From assembly GCF_041903755.1 (NCBI RefSeq), contig NZ_JBBWVE010000008.1, positions 124,001 through 188,000 on the forward strand: a stretch of DNA of 64,000 nucleotides, in the 5' to 3' direction. The notes beneath the pieces were generated by a model. The model had not been told where the DNA came from and searched no databases. It was given only the letters and a program-made list of their open reading frames with translations. The stretch is from Thiocapsa roseilacustris. GTDB lineage: Bacteria; Pseudomonadota; Gammaproteobacteria; Chromatiales; Chromatiaceae. How positions within the stretch are numbered: the first letter of the stretch is position 1; every line of letters starts with the position of its first letter. The position numbers and the translations under genes are program-made. Positions 8,765 to 18,890 of the stretch are shown one piece after another.

Positions 8765-9540
8765 CGTGTTCGATTATGTCCATCTTCCCTCCATATACGT
8801 CAACCGAAATCCATAAATCGTCAATAACGATCCTCGAATCCTATGTTTTGATCTCGCCATGGAGGCAACCGAGGGCCGCTTTCGAGGTTACCTCCGCAGC
8901 ACTTAACCCCCTTCAGGGCTAGATCACAAGTCGTGAAATTCTATTGCGAATACGCAATGATCGAACGAAGGAGAACGTCCTTGTCATGCGTCACCTGCGT
9001 TCAAACGGATCCCTGAGGGTCGCCTCCGGCACGTCATTACGAGATCCGTAAACTCCGAGCGTCCGCCACTCGGCCGTCGAACAGGATGACGATGGTGCCT
9101 GTTCGGTCGACCCTGCGTTCCTGGACATCACGATAGCGCAGGCTGAACCTGCCCCTGCGCCGCAACGTCCCTTTCCTTCCGGGCCGATGCGGGCGCCGGG
9201 AGCTGTCCAGGGATGGGCGGTGTAGCTGTCTTTTACCCACACTGCACACTGCATCTGACCTTAGGTATCGTCCGTCCCCATGGACCTGTTCGGACGGACA
9301 TTCACCGGCGGGGTCTTCGCACGAGAGCACTGTGGTCGAGGGACGGCGCCCGATATTCGGCGATATCGGCTCGGGACGTCTCCTGGTCGGCAAGATGCTG
9401 CGGGTGGTGATGCCGGACCATTAACACCAAGCGCACGTGGTTTTTGCAGAAGTACACTTCCCGTGCACTTCGGGCCGGCATTGCACTTCCTCGCCGCAGT
9501 GACCGCTACGCCTCGTCGGCGCGCCTTGTCCCTACGTCGC
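8765..9540. other. Intergenic stretch without a supportable gene
   Basis: About 780 bases between the wecA/rfaH remnant and gmd. Short frames exist on both strands, for example a minus-strand stretch reading RGRFSLRYRDVQERR near 9120-9180 that could be the end of a decayed transposase, but none has a start, family signature and length that agree. It is probably decayed DNA of the same polysaccharide or mobile locus. Confidence 0.5.
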
Positions 9541-9570
9541 CCCGGCCTTCATTGGGGAGCGAAGGCCCGG
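9541..9570 (-). terminator. Hairpin just downstream of gmd
   Basis: GGCCTTC and GAAGGCC form a perfect seven-pair stem with a ten-base loop, three bases after the gmd stop on the minus strand. There is no T-run, so intrinsic termination is uncertain. Confidence 0.4.
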
Positions 9571-9572
9571 AC

Positions 9573-10664
<1,092 letters not shown>

Positions 10665-10747
10665 GTCCTTACCCCGATGACGATATGCAATGTGTTGTGT
10701 TGCCGTTGCGTCGGCCCTGGACGAAGCGGTCCATCCTCGGTCAGGTC

Positions 10748-11728
10748 TCATGTCCTGAGCGCGTCCTGATGGTCGAGGAACCAAGCGTAGGTCTGTGCCA
10801 ATCCGTCGGGCAGCCGGGTACGCGCGGTCCAGCCAAGGGCGGCGAGACGGCTGACGTCGAGGAGCTTGCGCGGGGTGCCGTCGGGCTTGTCGGTGTCGAA
10901 GCGAATCTCGCCTTTGAAGCCGACCACCTCGCCGATGATCTCGGCGAGCTCGCGGATGCTGACGTCTTCCCCGACTCCGGCGTTGACATGGGAGCACATC
11001 GGCCGGGTATGTACCCGGTGGGTCTCGGGCGAGAGCCCCATGAGGTGCACGCAGGCGTCGGCGAGGTCGTCGACATGCAGGAATTCCCGGCGCGGCGTGC
11101 CGGTTCCCCAGACGGTCACCGCGGACGCACCCTGGGTCTTGGCCTCGTGGAACTTGCGCATCAGCGCGGGGATGACGTGGCTGTTTTCCAGATCGAAGTT
11201 ATCGCCGGGTCCGTAGAGATTGGTCGGCATCAGACTGCGGAAGTCCGTCCCGTACTGACGATTGTAGGACTCGCAGAGCTTGATCCCGGCGATCTTGGCG
11301 ACGGCATAGGGCTCGTTGGTGGACTCGAGCGGTCCGGTCAAGAGGGCCTCTTCGGCGATCGGCTGCGGGGCGAGGCGCGGATAGATGCAGGAGCTGCCGA
11401 GAAAGAGCAGGCGCTCCACACCGTTGCGCCAAGCGGCATGGATGATGTTGGCCTCGATCATCAGGTTTTGGTGGATGAACTCGGCCGGGAAGCTGTTGTT
11501 GGCCTGGATCCCGCCGACCTTGGCCGCCGCCAGATAGACCCGGAACGGGCGCGTCTCGGCGAAGAAGGCATCGACCTCGCGCGCATCCGTGAGATCGAGC
11601 TCCTTGTGGGTGCGCGCGAGGATGCCCGAGACACCCGCGACCTCCAACCGGCGCACGATGGCGGCACCCACCATGCCGCGATGTCCGGCGACATAAACCC
11701 TCGACCCGACCTTGTCCTGCTCGCTCAC
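10748..11728 (-). CDS. fcl: GDP-L-fucose synthase (3,5-epimerase/4-reductase)
   Basis: Converts the Gmd product to GDP-L-fucose; 326 residues against 321 in E. coli. The N-terminal Rossmann motif is VYVAGHRGMVGAAIVRR, the catalytic Ser-Tyr-Lys set lies in LGSSCIYP and NEPYAVAKIAGIK, and MPTNLYGPGDNFD and VTVWGTGTPRREFLHVDD are Fcl signatures. A GTG at 11728 (VSEQDKVGSR) is the best start because residues upstream of it are not family-like. It is the first gene of the fcl-gmd pair. The 314-base stretch before it (11729-12042), between two divergent genes, must hold both promoters, but no clear -35/-10 pair stands out. Confidence 0.95.
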   Translation of the reverse strand: MSEQDKVGSRVYVAGHRGMVGAAIVRRLEVAGVSGILARTHKELDLTDAREVDAFFAETRPFRVYLAAAKVGGIQANNSFPAEFIHQNLMIEANIIHAAWRNGVERLLFLGSSCIYPRLAPQPIAEEALLTGPLESTNEPYAVAKIAGIKLCESYNRQYGTDFRSLMPTNLYGPGDNFDLENSHVIPALMRKFHEAKTQGASAVTVWGTGTPRREFLHVDDLADACVHLMGLSPETHRVHTRPMCSHVNAGVGEDVSIRELAEIIGEVVGFKGEIRFDTDKPDGTPRKLLDVSRLAALGWTARTRLPDGLAQTYAWFLDHQDALRT

Positions 11729-12028
11729 GCCAATCTCCGTCTTGGATGCTGTGTGTTCGGGAGTGCGTAGGGTAGCGCCATCATGGGTCGACTCACCAGC
11801 CTTGCGCGGCAAGAATCCGCGAAATGCCGGCGTGCGCGCCTTGCGCCCCGCAGCAACCGCCCTGCAGCAACCGGTTGACGGAACCGCCGTCAGGTTCGAC
11901 ACTCGTTCCCTACCGAGCGCGACGTCGGACCGGCTTCTCGGCCGCCCGGGTCGAAGCATCGGGCACAGTGCTGCCGATGAGGGAATCTCCGGCTGCAGCA
12001 CTGCAACGACGACCCATCATTCATTCTC

Positions 12029-12036
12029 AGGAGGTA
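12029..12036 (+). promoter_or_regulatory. Strong ribosome binding site for the DsrC-like gene
   Basis: AGGAGGT lies seven bases before a GTG at 12043. It decides the GTG start over the in-frame ATG at 12055. Confidence 0.75.
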
Positions 12037-12042
12037 ACGATC

Positions 12043-12402
12043 GTGGCACAAAGCATGGGTGAGATCATGAATCCGGGCTCCGTAGTTCGCGACGCCGGGT
12101 TTCCGGACGCCCCGGAGGACTGGACGCGCGAGCAGGCGATCGCTGCGGCTCAGGCCGACGCGGTGACGCTGAGCGATGATCACTGGGACATGATCAAGGC
12201 GCTGCAGGACTATTTCGCACGTCACGACAAACCCAATGTGCGGGATCTTCACGACGCGCTCGAAGAGGCGTTCCACGGCCGCGGCGGCCTCAAGTATCTC
12301 TACGGGATCTTCCCGGGCGGTCCGGTCGCGCAGGGCTGTCGGTTCGCCGGGCTCCAGGCCCCGTCGGGCGCGGTGGACAAGTCGTTCGGAAGCGTCCAGT
12401 AG
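12043..12402 (+). CDS. DsrC/TusE-family sulfur-carrier-like protein lacking the C-terminal redox cysteine
   Basis: A 119-residue protein with the DsrC fold signature: WTREQAIAAAQADAVTLSDDHW, then KPNVRDLHDALEEAF and the C-terminal arm LYGIFPGGPVAQGCRFAGL. DsrC carries two arm cysteines spaced CX10C and shuttles sulfur during sulfite reduction or sulfur oxidation; TusE keeps only the last one. Here the first is present (Cys99), but the position of the last is Ala110, and the chain runs nine residues further instead of ending. It cannot form the DsrC trisulfide or act as TusE by the known mechanism, so a regulatory or scaffold paralogue is more likely. It stands alone between fcl and the beta-lactamase-like gene. 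Confidence 0.85.
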   Translation: MAQSMGEIMNPGSVVRDAGFPDAPEDWTREQAIAAAQADAVTLSDDHWDMIKALQDYFARHDKPNVRDLHDALEEAFHGRGGLKYLYGIFPGGPVAQGCRFAGLQAPSGAVDKSFGSVQ

Positions 12403-12441
12403 GGGGTTCTCGAGTCGCGGCGCGCGCTCGTGCGCTGCCGC

Positions 12442-12471
12442 CGCGATGTCGGTCACCCGACCGACATCGCG
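12442..12471 (+). terminator. Perfect 12-bp hairpin after the DsrC-like gene
   Basis: CGCGATGTCGGT and ACCGACATCGCG form a perfect stem around a six-base loop, 40 bases after the stop. No T-run follows, so it may be a rho-independent terminator of weak type or an mRNA 3'-end stabiliser. Confidence 0.5.
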
Positions 12472-12740
12472 CAAAGAGGCCGACAGGATTCGTCCGAACT
12501 CTCATCAATAACGGACGCAATCCTTCTGACATATCGCGTCTTTTCGTCGGCGTTTGCTTGCCAATCCGGTCGGTCCCGCCTATCCTTGCCCTCGAACTGT
12601 TACCGCCTTTCGCTTGGGGACGTCCGAGGCTGAAGCCTGTACCGGACGTGTTGTGACGCCGGCCGGGGATGCTCGGAATCACTGCTCAACCGGACCGGCA
12701 GGCGGCGGCAGGCCGAATCCGGATCACGGGGGGGGAACCA

Positions 12741-13703
12741 ATGATGTACGCGCGCAATTCTGTCGACGCACAGCCGATCGCCGAAGACGAGCACCCGCTT
12801 CGTCCCGATCGACGCACCTTTCTTGGGGCGCTTGCCGCGACCTCCGCGGGACTCTTGGTCGGAGGGGTGCCCGACCTTGCCGAGGCGGCCTCGAACCGAA
12901 CATCCTTGCAGCGCCAAGTCGTGGAGATGGTGACGAGCATGCGTCGCCAAGGGCTGCTTCAGCCCAACGAGAAGACCTCTTGGTCGGTGTACGATTTCAC
13001 CGCCCGCAAGAAGATCGTCTCGATCAACGAGGGCGTGCCGCGACAAGCCGCGAGCATGATCAAGCCGCTCGTTGCGCAGGCCTACTTCTTCCAGATGGAC
13101 GGCAACCGCGGCCAGGTTCGCTACACGGACGAGGTGCGCACGACCATGGAGCGGATGCTCCAGCGCAGCAGCAATCCGGATACCAACAAGATCATGGATC
13201 TGGTCAGCGAGCGCCAGTCGCGCCGAGGCCCGGCGGATGTCGAGCTGGTCCTCAAGCAGCGCGCACCCGCCGTCTTCCAAGAGACCCGCATCGTCGAGAA
13301 GATCCCGACGACCGGCCAGACCTATCGCAACCAGGCATCTGCGCACGATTACAGCCGCTTCTTGATCTCGGTTTGGGACGGGCGCATGCCCAACAGCAAA
13401 GAGCTGCTGCGCATGATGGCATTGCCGGGCGGCGACCGCTTGTCCAAGGGTGTGGCCGGCTTACCGACGGCGGCGAAGGTCTACAATAAGACCGGCTCGA
13501 CCGCGATGCTCTGCGGCGACATGGGGGTGATCGAGATCCCGGATCAGCGCGGTCGAAACCACGCCTACACGGTGGTCGGAATCATCGAGCGACCGAGCCG
13601 CGCCGAAAACTACGGAGTATGGATCCGCAGTCGTGGGGACGTGATCCGGCGCGTGTCGAACCTGGTCTACCAGGACATGAAGAACAATTACCGACTGGTC
13701 TGA
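12741..13703 (+). CDS. Exported serine hydrolase of the class A beta-lactamase / PBP-like fold
   Basis: A 320-residue protein with a twin-arginine-type signal (RRTFLGALAATSAGLLVGG) near residue 29, so probably exported folded. The active-site SxxK is in AASMIKPLVAQ, and the KTG box is in YNKTGSTAMLCGDMG. The middle Ser-x-Asn motif is not obvious; SAHDYSRF may occupy that place, and the omega-loop glutamate of true class A beta-lactamases is not evident. It may be a peptidoglycan- or ester-cleaving relative rather than a resistance enzyme. The ATG at 12741 (or 12744) follows a G-rich stretch that can serve as ribosome binding site. The 338 bases before it hold only the hairpin at 12442. Confidence 0.75.
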   Translation: MMYARNSVDAQPIAEDEHPLRPDRRTFLGALAATSAGLLVGGVPDLAEAASNRTSLQRQVVEMVTSMRRQGLLQPNEKTSWSVYDFTARKKIVSINEGVPRQAASMIKPLVAQAYFFQMDGNRGQVRYTDEVRTTMERMLQRSSNPDTNKIMDLVSERQSRRGPADVELVLKQRAPAVFQETRIVEKIPTTGQTYRNQASAHDYSRFLISVWDGRMPNSKELLRMMALPGGDRLSKGVAGLPTAAKVYNKTGSTAMLCGDMGVIEIPDQRGRNHAYTVVGIIERPSRAENYGVWIRSRGDVIRRVSNLVYQDMKNNYRLV

Positions 13704-13841
13704 CGACAGTGCAGGGGTTTAGGGGCGCAGCGAGGCAGACTGAGCCGAGCCGTGCGAGGCACAACCTATCATCGATGCAAGTTGCGCTTCCTATCGTCAG
13801 CACAACCTACGAATTTAGTCCGCCTGGGAATCGCCTTTGGC

Positions 13842-13907
13842 GTAGGGGCGACTTGAGTCGTCCACCCCGCCAACCCCACAACATGAGGCGGCTAAAGCCG
13901 CCCCTAC
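13842..13907. repeat. Family C palindromic element, copy 1
   Basis: Bounded by GTAGGGGCG and CGCCCCTAC, with an inner GGCGGCTAAAGCCGCC hairpin. A diverged copy with the same order lies at 20466-20540, and fragments appear near 24400. It sits between two convergent genes. Confidence 0.7.
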
Positions 13908-13929
13908 ACATCACTGCCCGCCCCGACCG

Positions 13930-14331
13930 CTAGGTCCGCTTCAGAAGCCGCACGCAGATCGGCCCCAGAGGCCCCTCCTCGATGCGTCCGCACAGTTGAG
14001 GGATCAGGAGCAGCAGGCCGACGGCGGTCACGAGCGGCACCAGAAACAGCGACATGCCGACGGGGTCGCCGAGAATGGCGCGCTGAATCAAAACGGTGAG
14101 CAGCTGTATACAGACTACGCCGAGGATGGTACGCAGCCGGGTAGGGCCACGCAGGAACCACACGATCACCGACAGGATGAAATAGGGAATCATCCAAGCG
14201 GCCAGCATCAATGGCTCGAGCCGGTAGGCGCCGTCGAAGTGAGGCACCACGGCGATCAAGAACGATAAGGCAAACCCCGCAACCAAGGTCGAAAAGACCC
14301 AAATCTCTTGGCTTTCACGCGCGCGATCCAT
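13930..14331 (-). CDS. Small integral membrane protein of unknown function
   Basis: A 133-residue protein starting MDRARESQEIWVFSTLVAGF with four predicted hydrophobic segments, at roughly residues 11-28, 40-60, 70-85 and 95-112. It has no cysteine cluster or catalytic motif that I recognise. A charged C-terminal tail ends CVRLLKRT. Four-helix proteins of this size and distribution are often annotated as conserved hypothetical membrane proteins. It faces a repeat-rich region on its 5' side and is convergent with the beta-lactamase-like gene. Confidence 0.6.
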   Translation of the reverse strand: MDRARESQEIWVFSTLVAGFALSFLIAVVPHFDGAYRLEPLMLAAWMIPYFILSVIVWFLRGPTRLRTILGVVCIQLLTVLIQRAILGDPVGMSLFLVPLVTAVGLLLLIPQLCGRIEEGPLGPICVRLLKRT

Positions 14332-14435
14332 CGAAACACCCCCCGCTTAGAATGATCTCTGAGCGCTAATGATATACCGATGGCATGCCTTGTTCGTAAC
14401 TCCGGGCGGAGCGTCACGTGACGCGGAGCGCCTGG

Positions 14436-14468
14436 GGCATGCGTGACACCGCGGAGCGGCGTCACGAG
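14436..14468. repeat. Family F REP-like repeat, copy 1
   Basis: The unit GGCATGCGTGACACCGCGG followed by AGCGGCGTCACGAG recurs in inverted orientation at 35870-35903 with few changes. GTGACA-type ends pair with one another, so the unit can fold. It lies in a 327-base gap (14332-14658) that otherwise shows no gene I can support. Confidence 0.65.
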
Positions 14469-14658
14469 GGTCTGGCGTGTCACGCGTTTCTGTATGCTGC
14501 AATTCTTGGGCGCCACCATCGCGATCGTCAGCCGGCATTCGGTCGGCCGCGAGAGACCCCATGTGCATCTCGGTGGCTTGAGCGGGAGTCTGATCGGGCA
14601 TCTTTGACCCGGAAGCGGATCGAATCGGCTTACCGCTACTGAGACCCAGGCAGGTGGA

Positions 14659-16782
14659 TCACACGCTCGCGTACAGCTCGCGGGATCCGAGCCAGCGTTG
14701 AATTAAGGGTTCGACCCGATCGGGATAGCGTGCCAGGATCAGGTCCGCGGCCTGTTGAGCGGCGGCGACCAAATGTTGATCGCGCAGCGGGTCGGCCACG
14801 CGAAACTGCACGGTGCCGGTCTGGCGGGTACCCAGGACCTCCCCCGCTCCGCGCATGGCCAAATCGCGCTCGGCGATCTCGAAGCCGCTCTCGGCGGCGC
14901 GGATGATGCCCAAGCGCTCGCGCGCCACGATCGACAGGGGCGGATGGAAGAGCAGCACGCAGTGGCTCTGGACGGACCCACGCCCCACCCGTCCACGCAG
15001 TTGGTGCAGTTGTGCAAGACCGAGCCGCTCGGGGTTCTCGATGATCATGAGACTGGCGTTCGGGACATCGACGCCGACCTCGACCACCGTGGTCGCGACC
15101 AAGAGATCCAGAGCGCCCGAGGCGAAGGCGGCCATGACCGGCTCCCGCTCAGGCCCCTTGATACGGCCATGCACCAGGCCGATGCGGATGCCGGGAAGGC
15201 TCTCGGCCAGCTGGCGCGCGGTCTCTTCGGCGGCCTGGCACTCCAACGCCTCCGACTCCTCGATCAAAGTGCAGACCCAATAGGCTTGTCGCCCCTGCGC
15301 ACAGGCTTGCTCGACGCGCGCGATCACCTCCTCGCGACGGGTGTCCGGGACCGCCACCGTGACGATGGGCGTGCGCCCGGGCGGCAGCTCGTCGATGACC
15401 GATAGATCCAGATCCGCATAAACGGTCATGGCGAGCGAGCGCGGGATGGGTGTGGCGGTCATGATCAACTGATGCGGCGCACCACCGGTCCCGCCGCCCT
15501 TCGCACGCAGACGCATGCGCTGATGCACGCCGAACCTGTGCTGCTCGTCGATGATCACGAGACCCAGATCGGAGAAAACCACGTCCTCCTGAAAGAGCGC
15601 ATGGGTGCCCATCACCATGCGGGCACGACCGCTCGCGATGGCCTCGAGCAGACCGACACGCTCACGCCCCTTGTGTCGTCCGACCAGCCATACGGGCTCG
15701 ATGCCGAGCGGGGCGAGCCAAGCCGCGAAGCCGCGTCGATGTTGCTCGGACAAGAGCTCGGTCGGCGCCATCAAGGCGACTTGAGCACCGGACTCGATCG
15801 CCTGGAGGGCGGCCAGTGCGGCGACCAGTGTCTTGCCGGCCCCCACATCGCCTTGGAGCAGGCGCTGCATCGGGCGATCACCCTGCAGATCGGCCGCGAT
15901 CTCGGCGACGACGCGCTCCTGCGCCGTGGTCAGGCGAAAGGGCAAGCCATCGAGCAGTTGCCGCCGCAAGGTGCGGTCGCCCGCGAGTACAGGCGCCAGG
16001 ATCGCCCGCTGGGCGGCACGCAGCCGTCGCAGACTGACCTGATGCGCGACCAGCTCCTCGAAGGCCAAGCGGTGAAAGGCCGGATGACGGCGCTCGACCA
16101 GATCATCGGGGTCGGCATCCACTGGTGGACGGTGCAGATAAACGAGCGCATCGACCAGGCTCGGCAGACCCAAGGGCAGCAGGACCTCCTCCGGCAGGCA
16201 TTCGCGCGGTGCCTGTCCGGCCAAGAGCGCCAACGCCTGGTCGGTCAGACCGCGCCAAGAGGATTGCTGCAGGCCCTCGGTCGAGGGGTAGAGCGGGGTC
16301 AAGCGCTCCTCGATCGCGCCCGGCTCTTCGGACTGGATGCGATACTCCGGGTGGACAATCTCCAAGGCGCTCGGCCCCTGCCGAACCTCGCCGTAACAGC
16401 GCAGCCGAACGCCGGGCTTGAGCGCGTCGATCTGCTGCCGGGAGTAATGGAAGAAGCGCAACAGGAGCCCGCCGAACGCGCCGTCCGACACCCAGACCTT
16501 CAAGGAGCGGCGTCGTCCGCCCGAGAGGTCTACCTCCTGAATCTCGCCCTCGATCAGGGCCTCGTCGCCCGGTCTCAGCCCGTTGATCTGGACCAAGCGC
16601 GTGCGGTCTTGATAACGGTGCGGTAGATGGAAGAGGAGATCCTGCACCGTGCGCACACCGAGCTTGCCGAGACGCTCGGACACGCGCGGACCGACCCGTT
16701 TGAGCTGCTCCACGGGGATGCTGTCGAGCGAAGGGGTCGGAAGCGATGGATTCGCGGAGGACCCCGAGGTGTTGTCGGTCAC
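14659..16782 (-). CDS. recG: ATP-dependent DNA helicase RecG
   Basis: A superfamily 2 helicase that reverses stalled forks and branch-migrates Holliday junctions; 707 residues, slightly longer than E. coli (693). The N-terminal wedge/OB domain includes LFHLPHRYQDRTR, followed by the Walker A motif LLQGDVGAGKTLVAALA, the DEQH box in LVIIDEQHRFGV, motif III in MTATPIPRSLAMT, and motifs V and VI in ATTVVEVGVDVPNAS and LHQLRGRVGRG. The GTG at 16782 gives a leader of about 25 residues before the conserved core. The gene stands alone and divergent from yjbQ, so the 215 bases between them must carry both promoters. Confidence 0.96.
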   Translation of the reverse strand: MTDNTSGSSANPSLPTPSLDSIPVEQLKRVGPRVSERLGKLGVRTVQDLLFHLPHRYQDRTRLVQINGLRPGDEALIEGEIQEVDLSGGRRRSLKVWVSDGAFGGLLLRFFHYSRQQIDALKPGVRLRCYGEVRQGPSALEIVHPEYRIQSEEPGAIEERLTPLYPSTEGLQQSSWRGLTDQALALLAGQAPRECLPEEVLLPLGLPSLVDALVYLHRPPVDADPDDLVERRHPAFHRLAFEELVAHQVSLRRLRAAQRAILAPVLAGDRTLRRQLLDGLPFRLTTAQERVVAEIAADLQGDRPMQRLLQGDVGAGKTLVAALAALQAIESGAQVALMAPTELLSEQHRRGFAAWLAPLGIEPVWLVGRHKGRERVGLLEAIASGRARMVMGTHALFQEDVVFSDLGLVIIDEQHRFGVHQRMRLRAKGGGTGGAPHQLIMTATPIPRSLAMTVYADLDLSVIDELPPGRTPIVTVAVPDTRREEVIARVEQACAQGRQAYWVCTLIEESEALECQAAEETARQLAESLPGIRIGLVHGRIKGPEREPVMAAFASGALDLLVATTVVEVGVDVPNASLMIIENPERLGLAQLHQLRGRVGRGSVQSHCVLLFHPPLSIVARERLGIIRAAESGFEIAERDLAMRGAGEVLGTRQTGTVQFRVADPLRDQHLVAAAQQAADLILARYPDRVEPLIQRWLGSRELYASV

Positions 16783-16997
16783 GGCTGGGGGGTGTCCTCC
16801 GGGGTGCGATCGCGTCCGCTGCCCCTCATGTTCGGCTGTGGTGCGTTGGATGATGTGCGTGCGAACGGCCTCGGGATCGCGTATCGCGAGGCGGGCGCGT
16901 CGTCGCCCGATGCAATCGCGCCGCGGACCGGGAATAATTCAGTCATCCGTCGTCTGCTTCGACCGGTGCGCAAACACGTCATGTTTCACGAGGCCCT

Positions 16998-17414
16998 ATG
17001 ATCCTTCAAGAGTCATTCTCGGTCACCACGCAAGGCCGCGGCACCTACGACATCACCCGCACCGTCCAGCAGCAGGTTCGGTCCTCGGGAGTCCGGATCG
17101 GACTCTGTCATGTCTTCGTCCACCACACCAGTGCGTCCCTGATCCTCTGCGAGAACGCCGACCCGACGGTGCGGAGCGATCTGGACGCCTTCATGGCCCG
17201 ATTGGTCCCGGACGGCGATCGGCTCTTCGAGCACAGCGACGAGGGTCCCGACGACATGCCCGCGCACATCCGGGCCATCCTCACGCAGGTCGAGCTGACC
17301 CTGCCGATCAGCGCAGGCGCCTGCGCGCTCGGCACCTGGCAAGGTCTCTATCTCTACGAGCACCGCACGCACGGGCACCGGCGCCGGATCACCTTGACCA
17401 TTCAGGGCGAGTAG
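16998..17414 (+). CDS. yjbQ: YjbQ/UPF0047 family protein
   Basis: A 138-residue single-domain protein of the YjbQ family, whose members have weak thiamine-phosphate synthase activity when overproduced; the physiological role is unclear. Family hallmarks are FVHHTSASLILCENADPTV with the conserved His/Ser/Asn positions, the central HSDEGPDDMPAHI block, and the closing LGTWQGLYLYEHRTH segment. The ATG at 16998 gives the standard N-terminus ILQESFSVTTQGRG. The gene ends just before a block of palindromic repeats. Confidence 0.88.
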   Translation: MILQESFSVTTQGRGTYDITRTVQQQVRSSGVRIGLCHVFVHHTSASLILCENADPTVRSDLDAFMARLVPDGDRLFEHSDEGPDDMPAHIRAILTQVELTLPISAGACALGTWQGLYLYEHRTHGHRRRITLTIQGE

Positions 17415-17420
17415 GGTCCG

Positions 17421-17582
17421 TTAAACCGCGCCCAGCGCGCTATGCGATGTTTTTGGATGGGATCGCCTCCGGCAGGCTGTAGGTTGGGCAAAGCGCAGCG
17501 TGCCCAACCCACGCCGGCCCGCGCCAAGGGCATGCGACGCGGCGGTTTGGAGGATGGGTTTCGCTGTCGCTCTACCCATCCT
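17421..17582. repeat. Cluster of palindromes: family A (partial) plus two perfect 9-bp hairpins
   Basis: Bases 17421-17475 are a family A left part (TTAAACCGCGCCCAGCGCG, then GATGTTTTTGGATGGGATC). Next come GGTTGGGCA/TGCCCAACC at 17482-17509 and AGGATGGGT/ACCCATCCT at 17551-17582, each with a perfect stem. They lie between the convergent genes yjbQ and mltB and may double as terminators. Confidence 0.7.
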
Positions 17583-17650
17583 ACTCGCTACTCGCCTTGA
17601 ACCCGTGCCGCCCAGGCGAGGTCGGGGAGAGACGAGGCCCGCACCCCGCT

Positions 17651-18712
17651 CTACCTGCCCTTGCGCTCCGCGATAGCGCGGGCGAGCTGGTGCACGGCCA
17701 TTGCGTAGTAGGTGCTGTGGTTGTAGCGGGTGATGGTGTAGAAATTCTGCGACCCTAGCCAGTAGGCGTAGCCGGTGCCGACATCGAACTCAAGCAGACT
17801 CACTTGGGAGGCGCCGCCGAGGGGGCCAGCCGGGGTGATTCCGCGGCCTGCGAGCTCGCTCAAGCTGTAGCGCGTCGCGAAGCCCGACTTCATCGCGCGC
17901 GCGGCCGCGGGGAATTGTACGTTTGCGCGCACGGCCACCGGCACGCCGGACTGCCAACCGTGTGCTTTGAAGTAGTTGGCGACGCTGCCGATGGCGTCGG
18001 TCGGATTCCAGAGATCTCGATCTCCGTCGCCGTCGAAGTCAACGGCGTAGTCGCGGAAGCTCGAGGGCATAAACTGCCCGAGGCCCATCGCTCCGGCGAA
18101 GGAGCCGCGCGGACCGAAGGGGTCGATACCCTCCTCCTTGGTCATGACCAGGAAGGATGCGAGCTCGCCTGAGAAATAATCCGCGCGGCGCGGATAGGCG
18201 AAGGACAGGGTCGCCAAGGCGTCGACGATGCGGGTCTTGCCCAGGTAGCCGCCGTAGCGGGTCTCGACCCCGATGATGGCGACGATATATTCCGGCGGCA
18301 CCCCGTAACGCGCGCTGGCTCGATTGAGCGCGGCCTCGTTTTGCTGCCAGAACCGCACGCCGTTGGCGATGTTGTCCGGCGTCAGGAACTTGGCACGATA
18401 GCGTATCCAGGCCCCGGTCGGCCCGGTGCTCGGTCGCGGGGCCTGACGATTCATTGCGTCGATAATCCACTGCTCGCGTTTGGCGCCGGAGAGGACGGCG
18501 GCGACCTGGTTCGGCGTGAACCCCTGCTGCTGCATGCGGCGGATAAAGGGCTCGACGCCCGGATACCCGGCGAAATCACCGGTCACCGTCGCGGAGCCGG
18601 AGCTCGGATAAGGGTATCCTTCCGCGATCTCGCCGGGGCGAGTGGACTGGGAGCCGCAGCCCGTAACCAGGGTCAAGCACAGCAGAACAGCGATCGAGCA
18701 GACAACACGCAT
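17651..18712 (-). CDS. mltB: Membrane-bound lytic murein transglycosylase B
   Basis: An outer-membrane lipoprotein that cleaves the glycan strands of peptidoglycan to 1,6-anhydromuropeptides; 353 residues. The signal peptide ends in the lipobox LVTGCG (Cys19). The catalytic glutamate is in IIGVETRYGGYLGK, followed by the MltB signatures PRRADYFSGEL, GSFAGAMGLGQFMPSS and DFDGDGDRDLWNPTDAIGS. The chain ends NHSTYYAMAVHQLARAI. The family often neighbours rlpA and dacA; here it is alone between repeat clusters. The start at 18712 is fixed by the signal peptide. Confidence 0.94.
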   Translation of the reverse strand: MRVVCSIAVLLCLTLVTGCGSQSTRPGEIAEGYPYPSSGSATVTGDFAGYPGVEPFIRRMQQQGFTPNQVAAVLSGAKREQWIIDAMNRQAPRPSTGPTGAWIRYRAKFLTPDNIANGVRFWQQNEAALNRASARYGVPPEYIVAIIGVETRYGGYLGKTRIVDALATLSFAYPRRADYFSGELASFLVMTKEEGIDPFGPRGSFAGAMGLGQFMPSSFRDYAVDFDGDGDRDLWNPTDAIGSVANYFKAHGWQSGVPVAVRANVQFPAAARAMKSGFATRYSLSELAGRGITPAGPLGGASQVSLLEFDVGTGYAYWLGSQNFYTITRYNHSTYYAMAVHQLARAIAERKGR

Positions 18713-18805
18713 GGGCGATCCAGGACAAAAAATGGATGCCCGCTATAGTAAAGAAGTTTTTCAGTAAAGCAATTCAACCGATGAATTTAGCTCGCGATTG
18801 CGCTG

Positions 18806-18890
18806 TTAAACCGCGCCCGGCGCGGTATGAGATGTTTTTGGATGGGATCGGCCCCGGCAGTTGACGACCGTTGGGGTCGGCGCGGTTTAA
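18806..18890. repeat. Family A palindromic element, complete copy (85 bp)
   Basis: Perfect 12-base terminal inverted repeats TTAAACCGCGCC and GGCGCGGTTTAA enclose the shared core GATGTTTTTGGATGGGATC. The right end overlaps the 3' end of ridA and supplies its TAA stop codon (18887-18889 on the minus strand). Other copies lie at 17421, 28922, 28995, 29104 (variant) and 63436 (half). Confidence 0.85.

Noticed and set aside
9037..9393. Minus-strand frame resembling a transposase C-terminus (RGRFSLRYRDVQERR)
   Set aside because: Too short and without a firm family match; left as part of an unassigned stretch.
9250..9423. Plus-strand stretch ending in IFGDIGSGRLLVGKMLRVV just before a TAA
   Set aside because: The short peptide looks protein-like, but I cannot place it in a family and no start is visible.
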